The notes under the pieces were generated by a model that saw only the letters and a program-made list of their open reading frames with translations, did not search any database and was not told the DNA's origin. 64,000 nt of DNA from Natronoarchaeum rubrum (GTDB lineage Archaea > Halobacteriota > Halobacteria > Halobacteriales > Natronoarchaeaceae). Below, in pieces: positions 8,226 through 16,601 of this stretch. How positions within the stretch are numbered: the stretch's first letter is position 1; every line of letters starts with the position of its first letter. Made by a program: the position numbers and the translations under genes. The stretch covers positions 620,001 to 684,000 of the forward strand of contig NZ_JANHDP010000002.1 of the NCBI RefSeq assembly GCF_024494695.1, given 5' to 3'.

Positions 8226-9212
8226 TTAGTCGGCGCCGCCGTCCGCCCGAAGCGCACGCCGGTCGTCGGTCCCGATCTCGTCGGCGATCGTCTCGGTCAG
8301 TTCGAGCGCGCGCAGCCCGTCCTCCCCGCTGACCACGGGTTCGGTGTTCGTCGCCGCCGCCTCGACGAACGACCGGAGCTCGTTCTTGAGCGGCTCGCGC
8401 CGCTCGACGGTGACGCGCTCGACGACGTTCTCGTGGCGGTGCCGGACGTTCCCGTCGCCCCGGACGAACTCCGGCGACGACGACCGGTGGATCTCGATCG
8501 TCTGGTCGATGAAGTCGGCCTTCACCCGACAGTCGCGCGCGGAGATCGTCAGCTCCCGGACCTTCTCCTGAGTGACGCGGCTGGCCGCGAAGCGCGCCAC
8601 GACGCCGGAGTCGAATTCGGCGTTCGCGACGGCGTAGCTGCCGTCGTCCCGCCCCGTCGCCGCCACGGACTGGACGCTCCCGCCGAACGTGTCGAGCACG
8701 ACATCGAGATCGTGGATCATCAGGTCCGTCACGACGGAGTCGCCGATATCGCGGTCGAGCGGCGGGCCGAGCCGCTCGGCGCTCACCGCGAACACGTCGA
8801 GGTCGTCGACGAGCTCCTGAAGCGCCGTGACGACCGGGTTGAACCGCTCGACGTGGCCGACCTGCAGCGTGACATCCCGCTCGGCGGCTCGCTCGACGAG
8901 ATCGCGTCCCTCTGCCGGGTCGGCGACGAACGGCTTCTCGACGAGGACGTCGACCTCGCGCTCGATGCACTCGCTCGCGGTCTCGTGGTGGAATCGCGTC
9001 GGGACGGCGATCGAGACCGCCGCCGCGGTTTCGAGGAGCTCGTCGAGCGGGAGCGCCTCGGTGCCGAGCCGGTCGGCGACCTCCCGCGCCCGCTCCGTGT
9101 CGGCGTCGTAGACGCCCGCGAGTTCGGTCGCGTCGAGTTCGTCGTAGACGCGCGCGTGGTTCGCCCCCATGCTGCCGACGCCGACGACGCCGGCGCGGAT
9201 CCGGTCGCTCAC
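8226..9212 (-). CDS. Gfo/Idh/MocA oxidoreductase, WbpB-like
   Basis: A 328-residue NAD-dependent dehydrogenase. The nucleotide site GVVGVGSMGANHARVY opens the protein. The family motif EKP is at residues 92-94 (VEKPFVADP, Lys93). The catalytic region HDLDVVLDTFG includes the conserved D-x-x-x-D/H pattern of the family. In the diacetamido-uronate route, WbpB/WlbA oxidises C3 of UDP-GlcNAcA, giving the 3-keto sugar used by the WbpE aminotransferase. That gene lies immediately upstream and overlaps it by 4 nt (ATGA). The C-terminal sheet domain ends with an acidic tail. Family identity is secure. The WbpB assignment rests on context. Confidence 0.88.
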   Translation of the reverse strand: MSDRIRAGVVGVGSMGANHARVYDELDATELAGVYDADTERAREVADRLGTEALPLDELLETAAAVSIAVPTRFHHETASECIEREVDVLVEKPFVADPAEGRDLVERAAERDVTLQVGHVERFNPVVTALQELVDDLDVFAVSAERLGPPLDRDIGDSVVTDLMIHDLDVVLDTFGGSVQSVAATGRDDGSYAVANAEFDSGVVARFAASRVTQEKVRELTISARDCRVKADFIDQTIEIHRSSSPEFVRGDGNVRHRHENVVERVTVERREPLKNELRSFVEAAATNTEPVVSGEDGLRALELTETIADEIGTDDRRALRADGGAD

Positions 9213-10360
9213 GCCGGCACCCCCGAGTACTCGGCGATCGCGCGGCCGATCCGCTCGACGTCGTCCTCGTCGACGCCGGGGTGGACGGGCAGCGAGAGCA
9301 CCTCGTCGGCGAGCCGTTCGGCGACGGGCGCGGCCGCGCCGACGCCGTCGTATGCCGGCTGCTCGTGGATCGGTGTCGGGTAGTAGACGCCGGTGTCGAT
9401 CCCGCGCTCGTCGAGCGCGGTCGCGACCGCCTCGCGGTCCGAACAGCGGACGGTGTACTGGTGGTAGGCGTGTCGCCGCCGGTCGGGCTCGGTCGGCGTC
9501 GCGAGCGGCGACTCGGCGAGCGCCTCGTCCAGCAAGGCCGCATTTTGCCTGCGCGCCGCGACGAACTCGGGGAGCCGCTCCAGTTGCGCGCGGCCGATCG
9601 CCGCCGCCAGGCTCGTCATCCGGAAGTTGTGGCCGAGCTCGACGTGCTCGTACCCGTCGGCGGACCGACCGTGGTTGACGAACCGCTCGGCGGCCCGCGC
9701 GATCTCCTCGTCGTCGGTCGTGATCATCCCGCCCTCGCCGGTCGTCATGTTTTTCGTTGGGTAGAAGGAGAACGCCGCGGCGTCGCCCATCGAGCCGACG
9801 CGCCGCCCGTCGAACTCGGCGCCGTGGGCCTGCGCGGCGTCCTCGACGAGCGGAACGTCGTAGTCGTCGGCGATCTCGCGGAGCCGCTCCATCGCCGCCG
9901 GGAGCCCGTAGAGGTGGACCGCGAGGATTGCGTCGACCTCGTCGTCCCGCGCGCGGATCACCCGCTCGACGCTGTCGGGATCCAGGGTGAACGTGTCGGC
10001 CCGCACGTCGGCGAACACGGGCTCGCCGCCGGCGAAGCGGATCGCGTTCGCGCTCGCGACGAACGAGAACGGCGACGTGACGACGGCGTCGCCGGGTTCG
10101 ACGCCGACGGCGTGCAGCGCGGCGTGCAGCGCGGTCGTTCCGTTCGACGTCGCGACGCCGCGCTCGGCGCCGCAGTAGTCGGCGAACTCCGATTCGAAGG
10201 CGCGGACCTCGGGACCGTCGGCGAGTTGGCCCGATTCGAGCGCCGTCAGGACGCGCTCTCGCTCTTCGGCGCCGACCGCCGGGTCGGCGATGGGGACGCG
10301 GTCGGGCGGCTGTTCGTCTGCGGTTCGTGTCGACGAGGACTGATCGTTCGTTCCACTCAT
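9209..10360 (-). CDS. DegT/DnrJ/EryC1 aminotransferase, WbpE-like
   Basis: A 383-residue PLP-dependent sugar aminotransferase. The internal aldimine Lys203 is in FYPTKNMTTGEGG. Asp174, which contacts the pyridine ring, is in LVEDAAQAHG. The N-terminal SNGTTALHAAL block and the C-terminal YYPTPIHEQPAY block are typical of DegT enzymes. The ATG at 10360 is preferred over an upstream extension that reads into the Arg-rich divergent region. It is the first gene of the glycan operon, separated by about 300 nt from the divergent DUF1616 gene. The expected reaction is transamination of a UDP-3-keto-uronate with glutamate, then acetylation by the operon's acetyltransferase. Confidence 0.92.
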   Translation of the reverse strand: MSGTNDQSSSTRTADEQPPDRVPIADPAVGAEERERVLTALESGQLADGPEVRAFESEFADYCGAERGVATSNGTTALHAALHAVGVEPGDAVVTSPFSFVASANAIRFAGGEPVFADVRADTFTLDPDSVERVIRARDDEVDAILAVHLYGLPAAMERLREIADDYDVPLVEDAAQAHGAEFDGRRVGSMGDAAAFSFYPTKNMTTGEGGMITTDDEEIARAAERFVNHGRSADGYEHVELGHNFRMTSLAAAIGRAQLERLPEFVAARRQNAALLDEALAESPLATPTEPDRRRHAYHQYTVRCSDREAVATALDERGIDTGVYYPTPIHEQPAYDGVGAAAPVAERLADEVLSLPVHPGVDEDDVERIGRAIAEYSGVPA

Positions 10361-10656
10361 GTGTAGTTCGGCGGCTGCCCTCGGACGAATCGACGGGAGC
10401 GGGCCGCCTTCCGGTCGATACTGGCGCGCCTCGGGCCCATTATTATCCGTCGGATAAGCTAGATAGGGGCGGGGCGAGTCCGTCGACTCGCCCGTCCGGA
10501 CTCGCCGGATTTCTCTATACCCCCGCGTTCGCTCGTCTCCCCCTCGTTTACGGTGTGGCCAAGCTCGGGGGCCCGTCGCTGGCAGCGCCTTACGCGGTGG
10601 CCAAAAACGTGAACGGTCTCGACCGTACTTCATCGCGGCGCGCGTTTCGCCCGGTG
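10361..10656. promoter_or_regulatory. Divergent promoter region
   Basis: About 296 nt separate the glycan operon (minus) from the DUF1616 gene (plus), so both promoters must lie here. An AT-rich patch at 10439-10460 (ATTATTATCCGTCGGATAAG) contains candidate TATA elements about 80-100 nt before the aminotransferase start. No recognised operator was found. Confidence 0.5.
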
Positions 10657-11730
10657 ATGCTCGGAACAGCAGTTCGATCGACGCTCGACGTGGTGTGTGC
10701 CGTCCTGTTTGCGATTCTGGCGACGGCGGCGATCCTGCGAGGCGATCCCGGGACACCGCTCCGGATCGTTCTGGGGCTGCCGCTCGTACTCTTCGTCCCC
10801 GGCTACGTCCTGATCGCGGCGCTGTACCCGGAGCGCCACAGCGGCGCCTCCGTCAGCGACGAGTCCCCGATCAGCCGGCCCAAGGAGACGATCGACGGGC
10901 TCCCGACCGCCACGCGGCTCGGCCTCTCGCTCGCCGGCAGCCTCGCGATCGTTCCGACGGTCGCGTTCGTCGCGAACTTCGCGGTCGGCGGCGTCGGCCT
11001 CCGGCCCGTGCTGCTCGGGACCGTCGGAATCGTCGTCATCTCCGGCCTCGTCGCGATCGTCGCCAGGGTCCGGCTTCCGCCGGACGGCCGGTATCGACCG
11101 CTCTCGGGAGCGAGCGTCCGATCTGCGCTCGATCGGTACTACCGGCGCGGGACCGACGGGATGATCGGCAACCGCCCGTTCGAGGCGGGATCTCGCCGCG
11201 GGGTGATCCTCAACGTGGTGCTCGCCGCGAGCGTGCTCGTCCTCCTGAGCAGCGTCGCGGTCGGCTTCGCCGTCCACGACGGCGACGAGTTCACCGAGTT
11301 CTACCTCACGACCGAAACGGGCGACGGCGAGTACGCCGCGGCGTCGACCGACGCCTTCGCGTCCGGCGACGCGCCGACGCTGCACCCCACGGTCACGAAC
11401 CAGGAGGGCGGCGCCCGCGCGTACACGGTGGTCGCGCTCCATCAGGAGGTCGACCGGACCGAGAGCGGGACGACCGTGGTGGACGAAACGGAACTCGATC
11501 GGTTCTCGCTGTCGGCCGACGCCGGCGAAACCGCGCGCGTCGCCCACGACGTCGATCCGCCGGCGACCGGGTCGGAACACAGGATCGTCTACCTGCTGTA
11601 CGTCGGCGACGCCCCGGACGATCCCTCGCGCGAGGGCGCGTACCGGTACGTCCAGCTGTGGACTGGCGACGGTGGCCAGCAGCAGCTCGACGCCGGAGGA
11701 GAACTGCGGCTCGACGCCGGAGGCCGGTAG
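10657..11730 (+). CDS. DUF1616 membrane protein
   Basis: About 357 residues. Two helices near the N terminus enclose a G-D-P-G-T-P loop and the block LPLVLFVPGYVLIAALYP, the DUF1616 signature. Two more helices follow (residues about 85-145), then a helix at about 190-210 and a soluble C-terminal half. That half is a beta-rich, Asp/Glu-rich domain starting DGDEFTEFYLTTE and probably lies outside the cell. The family is often found in archaeal surface-polysaccharide and S-layer glycan loci, but its biochemistry is unknown. The start is ATG 10657 (GTG at 10654 is possible). The longer upstream frame has no conserved composition. The next gene starts 3 nt after its stop. Confidence 0.8.
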   Translation: MLGTAVRSTLDVVCAVLFAILATAAILRGDPGTPLRIVLGLPLVLFVPGYVLIAALYPERHSGASVSDESPISRPKETIDGLPTATRLGLSLAGSLAIVPTVAFVANFAVGGVGLRPVLLGTVGIVVISGLVAIVARVRLPPDGRYRPLSGASVRSALDRYYRRGTDGMIGNRPFEAGSRRGVILNVVLAASVLVLLSSVAVGFAVHDGDEFTEFYLTTETGDGEYAAASTDAFASGDAPTLHPTVTNQEGGARAYTVVALHQEVDRTESGTTVVDETELDRFSLSADAGETARVAHDVDPPATGSEHRIVYLLYVGDAPDDPSREGAYRYVQLWTGDGGQQQLDAGGELRLDAGGR

Positions 11731-11732
11731 CG

Positions 11733-12314
11733 ATGTGGCCCTGGGAACACCTGGCGTTCGGCTACGTCTGGTACTCGCTGCTCTCGCACCTCGGTCGCGG
11801 GGAGGCGCCGACGTCCGGGCCCGTCGTCGCGCTTGGCGTCGCGACGCAGCTCCCGGACCTGATCGACAAGCCGCTCTCGTGGAGCGTCGGGCTGTTCTCG
11901 ACCGGCTCCGCGCTCGGCCACTCGCTGGTGTTCGCCGGACCGCTGTGTCTCGGTGCCGTCGTCGCCGCCGAGCGGCTCGACCGGCCGCGCTACGGCGCCG
12001 CGATCGCGGTCGGCTACGCGTCGCACCTCGTCGCCGACGTGCTGAGCCCGCTCCGGTCGGGCGGCGGGCTCGCGATCTACCGAGTCCTCTGGCCGTTCGT
12101 CTCGCTCCCCGCGTACGAGACGCAGCTCGGCTTCGTCGAGCGGACCGCGCTGTACCTCCGGCAGTCGATCGCCGCCGCGGCGACCTCCGATCTCCTGCTG
12201 GCGCTGGTCGCCTACACCGCCGTTCACCTGCTGGTCGTCGCGCTCTGGCTGTACGACGGGGCGCCGGTGCTGCGGTGGCTGCTGGACCGCGGCGCGACGA
12301 CCCGGCGTCGCTGA
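11733..12314 (+). CDS. Membrane-bound metal-dependent hydrolase (YdjM/DUF457-like)
   Basis: A 193-residue protein with about five hydrophobic helices. MWPWEHLAFGYVWYSLLSH carries the early His residues, ALGHSLVFAGP the second, and YASHLVADVLSP the His/Asp pair. This distribution of His and Asp across membrane helices is the signature of the YdjM/LexA-regulated membrane hydrolase family, which is probably zinc-dependent. It is translated 3 nt after the DUF1616 stop, so the two are co-transcribed. The substrate is unknown. A role in lipid or glycolipid processing at the membrane is plausible given the glycan genes on both sides. Confidence 0.82.
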   Translation: MWPWEHLAFGYVWYSLLSHLGRGEAPTSGPVVALGVATQLPDLIDKPLSWSVGLFSTGSALGHSLVFAGPLCLGAVVAAERLDRPRYGAAIAVGYASHLVADVLSPLRSGGGLAIYRVLWPFVSLPAYETQLGFVERTALYLRQSIAAAATSDLLLALVAYTAVHLLVVALWLYDGAPVLRWLLDRGATTRRR

Positions 12315-12537
12315 GCGGGCTATCGCAGGCGGGTAGGGTTTCGGCCCAGCGGATCGGTTTACCGTCCGCGTAAGCGGCGTCCCGATCGTCTCTCCCGACC
12401 GCTTAGACTGCGTATAGGAAAGCAGTCGGGACGACGTGCTCCGGGTACCGAATGACGCGTACCGAGCGCCCCTTCGACCGCCGACGGATCGAGCGCGAAA
12501 CGAACCCCGCAGTGTGGCTCCCCGCCGGTGATCTCCG

Positions 12538-13389
12538 ATGACGACCGCGGCGAGCCGACGGGTCGACGGCGTCCGGCTCGCGACCGCCGAGATCGCCGGC
12601 TTCCTCGACGCCGCCTGGACCGGGCCGGACGTGACGATCCGAGGCACCGACGCGCTGGACCGCGCCGGACCGGAGGACCTCGCGTTCTGCGTCTACGAGG
12701 ACCCCGATCGGCTCCGCGAGTCCGACGCGGGCGTCGTCGTCTGTCCGGAGACGATGCCGGCCCTCTCCGGCCGGTCGCTCGTCCACAGCTCGTGGCCGAA
12801 GTTCGACTTCGTCAGAGTCGCCCGCGAGTTCTTCCGGCGGCCGGTCGAGGAGACGGAGATCCACCCGACGGCGGTCGTTGAGGAGAGCGCCGAGATCGGC
12901 GAGCGGTGCCGGATCGGTCCGCACGCCTACGTCGGCGACGCCGTCACGATCGGCGACGACTGCACGGTCGGCGCCGGTGCGTCGATCGGCGGCGCCGGGT
13001 TCGGGTTCGTGCGCGACGAGACCGGGCGACCGCTGCGCCAGCCCCATCAGGGCGAGGTCGTCATCGAAGACGACGTTGCGGTCGGCGCGAACGCCTCGAT
13101 CGATCGGGCTGCGTTCGGCGAGACGGTCGTCCGCGCGGGCGCGAAGCTCAGCGGCAACGTCCACGTCGCGCACCACGCCGAGCTCGGGCCGGACGTCACG
13201 GTCGCCGCCGGCTGCTGTTTCGCGGGCGGGTCGACCGTCGGCGCGCGGGTCGAGGTTCACCCGAACGTCACCGTCGCCACCGACGTCAGCGTGGGCGCCG
13301 ACGCCGAAGTCGGCGCGAACTCGGCCGTCCTCGACGACGTCCCGCCTGGTGTCACCGTCGCGGGCTCGCCCGCGGAGGTGCTCGAATGA
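12538..13389 (+). CDS. LpxD-like hexapeptide acyltransferase
   Basis: A 283-residue protein with the two-part architecture of LpxD. An N-terminal 100-residue alpha/beta domain is followed by a left-handed beta helix. The helix contains the LpxD core blocks GGAGFGFVRDE, VGANASIDRA and SGNVHVAHHAELG. The His expected to be the acyl-transfer base (the His of the AHN motif in bacteria) is retained in AHH. Haloarchaea make no lipid A, so the substrate must be another sugar nucleotide, and acetyl-CoA is a likely donor. Its stop overlaps the next start (ATGA). It may supply an acylated amino sugar to the neighbouring glycan pathway. The acyl donor is unknown. Confidence 0.82.
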   Translation: MTTAASRRVDGVRLATAEIAGFLDAAWTGPDVTIRGTDALDRAGPEDLAFCVYEDPDRLRESDAGVVVCPETMPALSGRSLVHSSWPKFDFVRVAREFFRRPVEETEIHPTAVVEESAEIGERCRIGPHAYVGDAVTIGDDCTVGAGASIGGAGFGFVRDETGRPLRQPHQGEVVIEDDVAVGANASIDRAAFGETVVRAGAKLSGNVHVAHHAELGPDVTVAAGCCFAGGSTVGARVEVHPNVTVATDVSVGADAEVGANSAVLDDVPPGVTVAGSPAEVLE

Positions 13390-14144
13390 CGATCGCGGAG
13401 ACCAGGGTCGAGGAGCTGACGTTCACCTTCGAGTGGTACGAGCAGTTCCTCGACGCGCTCCGCGCTCGCGGCCGCCGATTCCGCGGCTACCGCGACGACC
13501 TCTCCGCCGGCGACGTGGTCCTTCGCCACGACGTCGACTGGTCGCTCCGGAGCGCGCTCGAAACCGCCCGAATCGAGTCCGATCGCGGCGTCTCGGCGAC
13601 GTACTTCGTTCTCACCACGTCGCCGTTCTACAACCTCCTGCACAAGCCCAACCGGCGGATCCTCGATCGAATCGAGGCGCTCGGCCACGACGTGGAACTG
13701 CACTTCAGCACCCACCAGTACTGGGACGTCGAGCCGCCCGAGCGCGAACTCCGCGAGCGCGTCCGGTCGGAACGAACCGTGCTCTCGGAACTGGTCGATG
13801 GCTCCGTCGACGTCGTCTCGTTCCACCGCCCGCCGGAGTGGGTGTTCCGACGCGAGTTCGACGGGTTCGTCAGCGCCTACGAGGAGCGGTTTTTCACCGA
13901 TATCGCGTACCGCGCCGACTCGAACCAGCGCTGGCGCGACGAGTCGCCCCTGGCGGGGCCGCTCCCGGACAAGATGCAGGTGCTCACCCACCCGGGGCTC
14001 TGGGGCGTCGAGGACGCCGGGTTCGCGGAGCGACTCCGAAGCCACGAGGAGCGCACCCTCGGCCGCACGCGGCGGTTCATGGAGGACCAGTTCATCGAGA
14101 AGAAGTACAACATCGACGACTTCTGCCCGGTCGACGCCCGGTGA
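13386..14144 (+). CDS. Polysaccharide deacetylase family protein (NodB-like)
   Basis: A 252-residue protein with NodB-type features. LRHDVDW (residues about 47-53) gives the catalytic base and metal Asp, HFSTHQY supplies the metal His pair, and SFHRPPEW supplies the Arg/Pro motif 3. It lacks a signal peptide and membrane segments, so it should act in the cytoplasm, on a nucleotide- or lipid-linked sugar. It is coupled to the LpxD-like gene by ATGA overlap. An acyltransferase and a deacetylase in one operon suggest that N-acyl groups on an amino sugar are exchanged. The late MQVLTHPGLWG block resembles the family motif with His that polarises the base. Confidence 0.82.
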   Translation: MTIAETRVEELTFTFEWYEQFLDALRARGRRFRGYRDDLSAGDVVLRHDVDWSLRSALETARIESDRGVSATYFVLTTSPFYNLLHKPNRRILDRIEALGHDVELHFSTHQYWDVEPPERELRERVRSERTVLSELVDGSVDVVSFHRPPEWVFRREFDGFVSAYEERFFTDIAYRADSNQRWRDESPLAGPLPDKMQVLTHPGLWGVEDAGFAERLRSHEERTLGRTRRFMEDQFIEKKYNIDDFCPVDAR

Positions 14145-14318
14145 CCGGCGTCCGTCGTTGCGTCCGCTGAACGCCCCGTTAGAATCCGACTTCTTCGACT
14201 GTTTCGGCCAGTTGCGAACCCTCCCGCCCGGTAAACAGCTACTGTTCTCGCAACATTGTTGCTTATCTGCACTATAGTAAATCAACCGTCTCCTGAACGG
14301 GTAGATGCGGTTCCAACC

Positions 14319-14702
14319 ATGGGAGAGCAACTCAAAAGACGGCGATTCGTCAGTATCGCTGCTGCGATCGGAACGGCAGCCGTCGCCGGCTGCACGGACA
14401 GCAGCTCCGGCGAGGACGGCAACCAGTCCGATCCGGGGGAAGACGACGAGTTAGGATCGAACGAGTCCGACTCGAGCGACGAGATGGACGGAGACGACGA
14501 GTCCGCGCTCGACGATAACGAAAGCGAGGAAGACGCCGGCAGCGAGACGGACGACGAGTCCGATTCGACGACCGACAACGAGAGCGAGGGGACCAACGAG
14601 TCCGACTCGACGACCGACGACGAGTCCGCGCTCGACGACGAGGAGACGACCACCGGCGACAACGAGAGCGACGCCGAGGACGGGGGTGACGACGGACTCT
14701 GA
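14319..14702 (+). CDS. Low-complexity acidic lipoprotein
   Basis: A 127-residue protein starting MGEQLKRRRFVSIAAAIG. It has a twin-arginine signal with lipobox AVAGC (lipidated Cys at residue 26). The rest is almost only Ser, Asp, Glu, Asn and Thr, with repeated NESD, DDES and SALDD units. It would be exported by Tat and tethered to the membrane as a highly charged, probably disordered polymer at the cell surface. ATG 14319 is chosen because it places the RRR motif in the normal position. Function is unknown. Similar tails in haloarchaea act as linkers, but no folded domain follows here, which is odd. Confidence 0.7.
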   Translation: MGEQLKRRRFVSIAAAIGTAAVAGCTDSSSGEDGNQSDPGEDDELGSNESDSSDEMDGDDESALDDNESEEDAGSETDDESDSTTDNESEGTNESDSTTDDESALDDEETTTGDNESDAEDGGDDGL

Positions 14703-14881
14703 GGCCGCGATGATCGACGACGATTCCTGACGCCAGCGGTACCGCGGCCGTGTCTGGCCGTACCGCTTTTTGTGCTGCCGAACTCTACGCAGTCTCGCGA
14801 GGCCGATCCCCACCGATCGTAGCGGCGCGTCGACCAACGATTTTCCGTCCCGACGTGGTACCCGCAAACGGGGGATTCAGA

Positions 14882-15439
14882 ATGAGCCAGGACGCAGCCA
14901 AAACGACCAGCGACGAGGTCGACGACCGACAGCTCGAGCTCGCGAAGGCCGAAGGCGAGGCGTACACGCGCTCGCTCGACTACATGATCGAGGTGGTCGC
15001 CGACGCCGGCGGCGACATGCGGACCGCGGGCGACTACGTCGTCGGCTACGCCCAGGAAGAAGCCGAGGGGATGTACCGGCTCGAAAGCGAGGGCGAGGGC
15101 GAGTGGGTCGAGCCCGACGACGAGAACTGCCACCTCGAAGTCGCGGTGACGGACGCCGCTGACGGGCGGTTCGTCCCGGAACTCGACGTGCAGGCGACGC
15201 TGGACCCGGCGGACGACGACGCAGATACCGTCGGGCCGTTCGAAGTGCCGTTCGTCTGGCACCCCGGCCTGTTCCACTACGGCACGAACCTCGAGGTGCC
15301 CGGCGAGGGCGAGTACGACCTGACGATCGAGATCGATCCGCCGACGTTCATGCGCCACGACGAGGCGAACGGCGACCGCTACGGCGAGCGCGTCGAGGTG
15401 ACGTTCGAGGAGATCGAGATCGAGACCGGACAGGACTGA
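14882..15439 (+). CDS. Tp34/P19-type Fe2+-binding protein
   Basis: A 185-residue protein of the Tp34/P19 iron-transport family (immunoglobulin-like beta sandwich). Recognisable blocks are DYMIEVVADAG near residue 35, CHLEVAVTDAADGRFVPELDV in the middle, and FVWHPGLFHYGTNLEVPG followed by FMRHDEA near the end. His and Met residues in these blocks usually hold copper or iron. No signal peptide is visible, although bacterial relatives are periplasmic, so it may be cytoplasmic or lack an annotated upstream leader. ATG 14882 fits the conserved N terminus. It stands alone between two promoters. Confidence 0.8.
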   Translation: MSQDAAKTTSDEVDDRQLELAKAEGEAYTRSLDYMIEVVADAGGDMRTAGDYVVGYAQEEAEGMYRLESEGEGEWVEPDDENCHLEVAVTDAADGRFVPELDVQATLDPADDDADTVGPFEVPFVWHPGLFHYGTNLEVPGEGEYDLTIEIDPPTFMRHDEANGDRYGERVEVTFEEIEIETGQD

Positions 15440-15459
15440 GAGCGCTCGCCCGCGCCGGC

Positions 15460-15846
15460 TCAGAGTTCGTGGTCGATCGCCCAGCGGTGGAGGTGCCCGA
15501 ACACCGGGAACAGCGCTTTGGCTTTCGGCGTCGGCTCGTACTCGACGCGCGGAGGCATCTCGTCGTAGGATTCGCGCTCCAGCAGCCCGGCGTCGGTCAT
15601 GTCGCGCAGGCGCGCCGACAGCGTGTTCGGCGCGACGTCGAGCTCGGCTTCGAGATCGCTGAACCGGAGCGGCTCGCCCGCGAAGGCGAACTCGCTCAGC
15701 ACCGCCATCGCGTGGGCCTTGCCCAGCAGATCCAGCAGCGTCGCGACGGTCTCGCGGACGCGCTCGCGCTCGTCGGGGTCGAGCGAGTCGCGCAGTTCCG
15801 TCGCTTCCTCGCGGGACAGTTCGGGGAGATTCGGCGGGGCGCTCAC
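15460..15846 (-). CDS. HxlR-type winged-helix regulator
   Basis: A 128-residue DNA-binding protein. The winged helix spans LLGKAHAMAVLSEFAFAGEPLRFSDLE (about residues 38-65), the recognition helix PNTLSARLRDMTDAGLLERE, and the wing PPRVEYEPTPKAKALFPVF, all typical of the HxlR/MarR-like family. It converges with the iron-protein gene and is divergent from the SDR pair, which it may regulate. GTG 15846 is chosen. A TTG start 27 nt upstream would add an Arg-rich stretch and is less likely. HxlR proteins often sense redox or electrophiles, and oxidoreductase neighbours fit that role. Confidence 0.85.
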   Translation of the reverse strand: MSAPPNLPELSREEATELRDSLDPDERERVRETVATLLDLLGKAHAMAVLSEFAFAGEPLRFSDLEAELDVAPNTLSARLRDMTDAGLLERESYDEMPPRVEYEPTPKAKALFPVFGHLHRWAIDHEL

Positions 15847-15971
15847 GGGCGCCGTTCGGCGTCGTCCGAGCAAAAGCGTTGTGACGAGTTCCGACCAGAC
15901 GGCAGCGTCCGTGTCGTTGCTTCGAAGCTTCGAAGTTGCAAGTATTAGCCTACTCGCCGTCTAGAGTCGGT

Positions 15972-16601
15972 ATGCAGATCGCAGTCTTCGGCGCAACCGG
16001 ACGGACCGGCGTCCCGCTCGTCCGGCAGGCGCTCGACCGAGGTCACGACGTCGTCGCGTTCGCGCGATCGCCCGAGAAGCTCCCCGTCGAGGACTCCGCG
16101 CTCACGGTCGTCGAGGGCGACGCCTACGGCGGCGACGGCGTCGCCGAGGCCGTCGCGGGCGCCGACGCCGTCGTCTCTGTGCTCGGCCAGACCGACGAGG
16201 GGCCGGACGACCTGCTGACCGTCGCCGGCGACAACGTCCTCGCGGCGATGGAGACGGCCGGCGTCGACCGGTTCGTCACGCTCGTCGGCGCCGGCGCCCG
16301 CGAGGAGGGCGAGCGCGTCTCGCTGTCGGGGAAAGCGATGGGCGCGCTACTCAAACTGTTCGCCCGCGACGTGCTCGACGACGCCGCGGAACACGTCCGG
16401 CGCGTCGGGGCGACCGACCTCGACTGGACGGTCGTCCGCGCGCCGCGCCTGACCGACGGTGCCGGGAGCGGCGAGTACCGCGCGGGCGACATCGACCTCG
16501 GCTTCGAGTCGGTCGCGCGGACGGATGTCGCCCGCTTCGTCCTCGATTGCGTCGAAGAGGACCTGTATCTCCGGGCGATGCCGAAGGTGGGGTCGGCGTG
16601 A
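15972..16601 (+). CDS. NAD(P)H-binding SDR, biliverdin-reductase-B-like
   Basis: A 209-residue atypical short-chain reductase. The NAD(P) site is VFGATGRTGVPLVRQAL. The middle block VVSVLGQTDEGPDDLL and the WTVVRAPRLTDG block near the end are typical of the BVR-B/YwnB NAD(P)H-flavin reductase group. The substrate is unknown, and candidates are flavin or quinone. It is divergent from the HxlR regulator and its stop overlaps the start of the NmrA-like gene (GTGA), so the two are co-translated. Confidence 0.86.
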   Translation: MQIAVFGATGRTGVPLVRQALDRGHDVVAFARSPEKLPVEDSALTVVEGDAYGGDGVAEAVAGADAVVSVLGQTDEGPDDLLTVAGDNVLAAMETAGVDRFVTLVGAGAREEGERVSLSGKAMGALLKLFARDVLDDAAEHVRRVGATDLDWTVVRAPRLTDGAGSGEYRAGDIDLGFESVARTDVARFVLDCVEEDLYLRAMPKVGSA

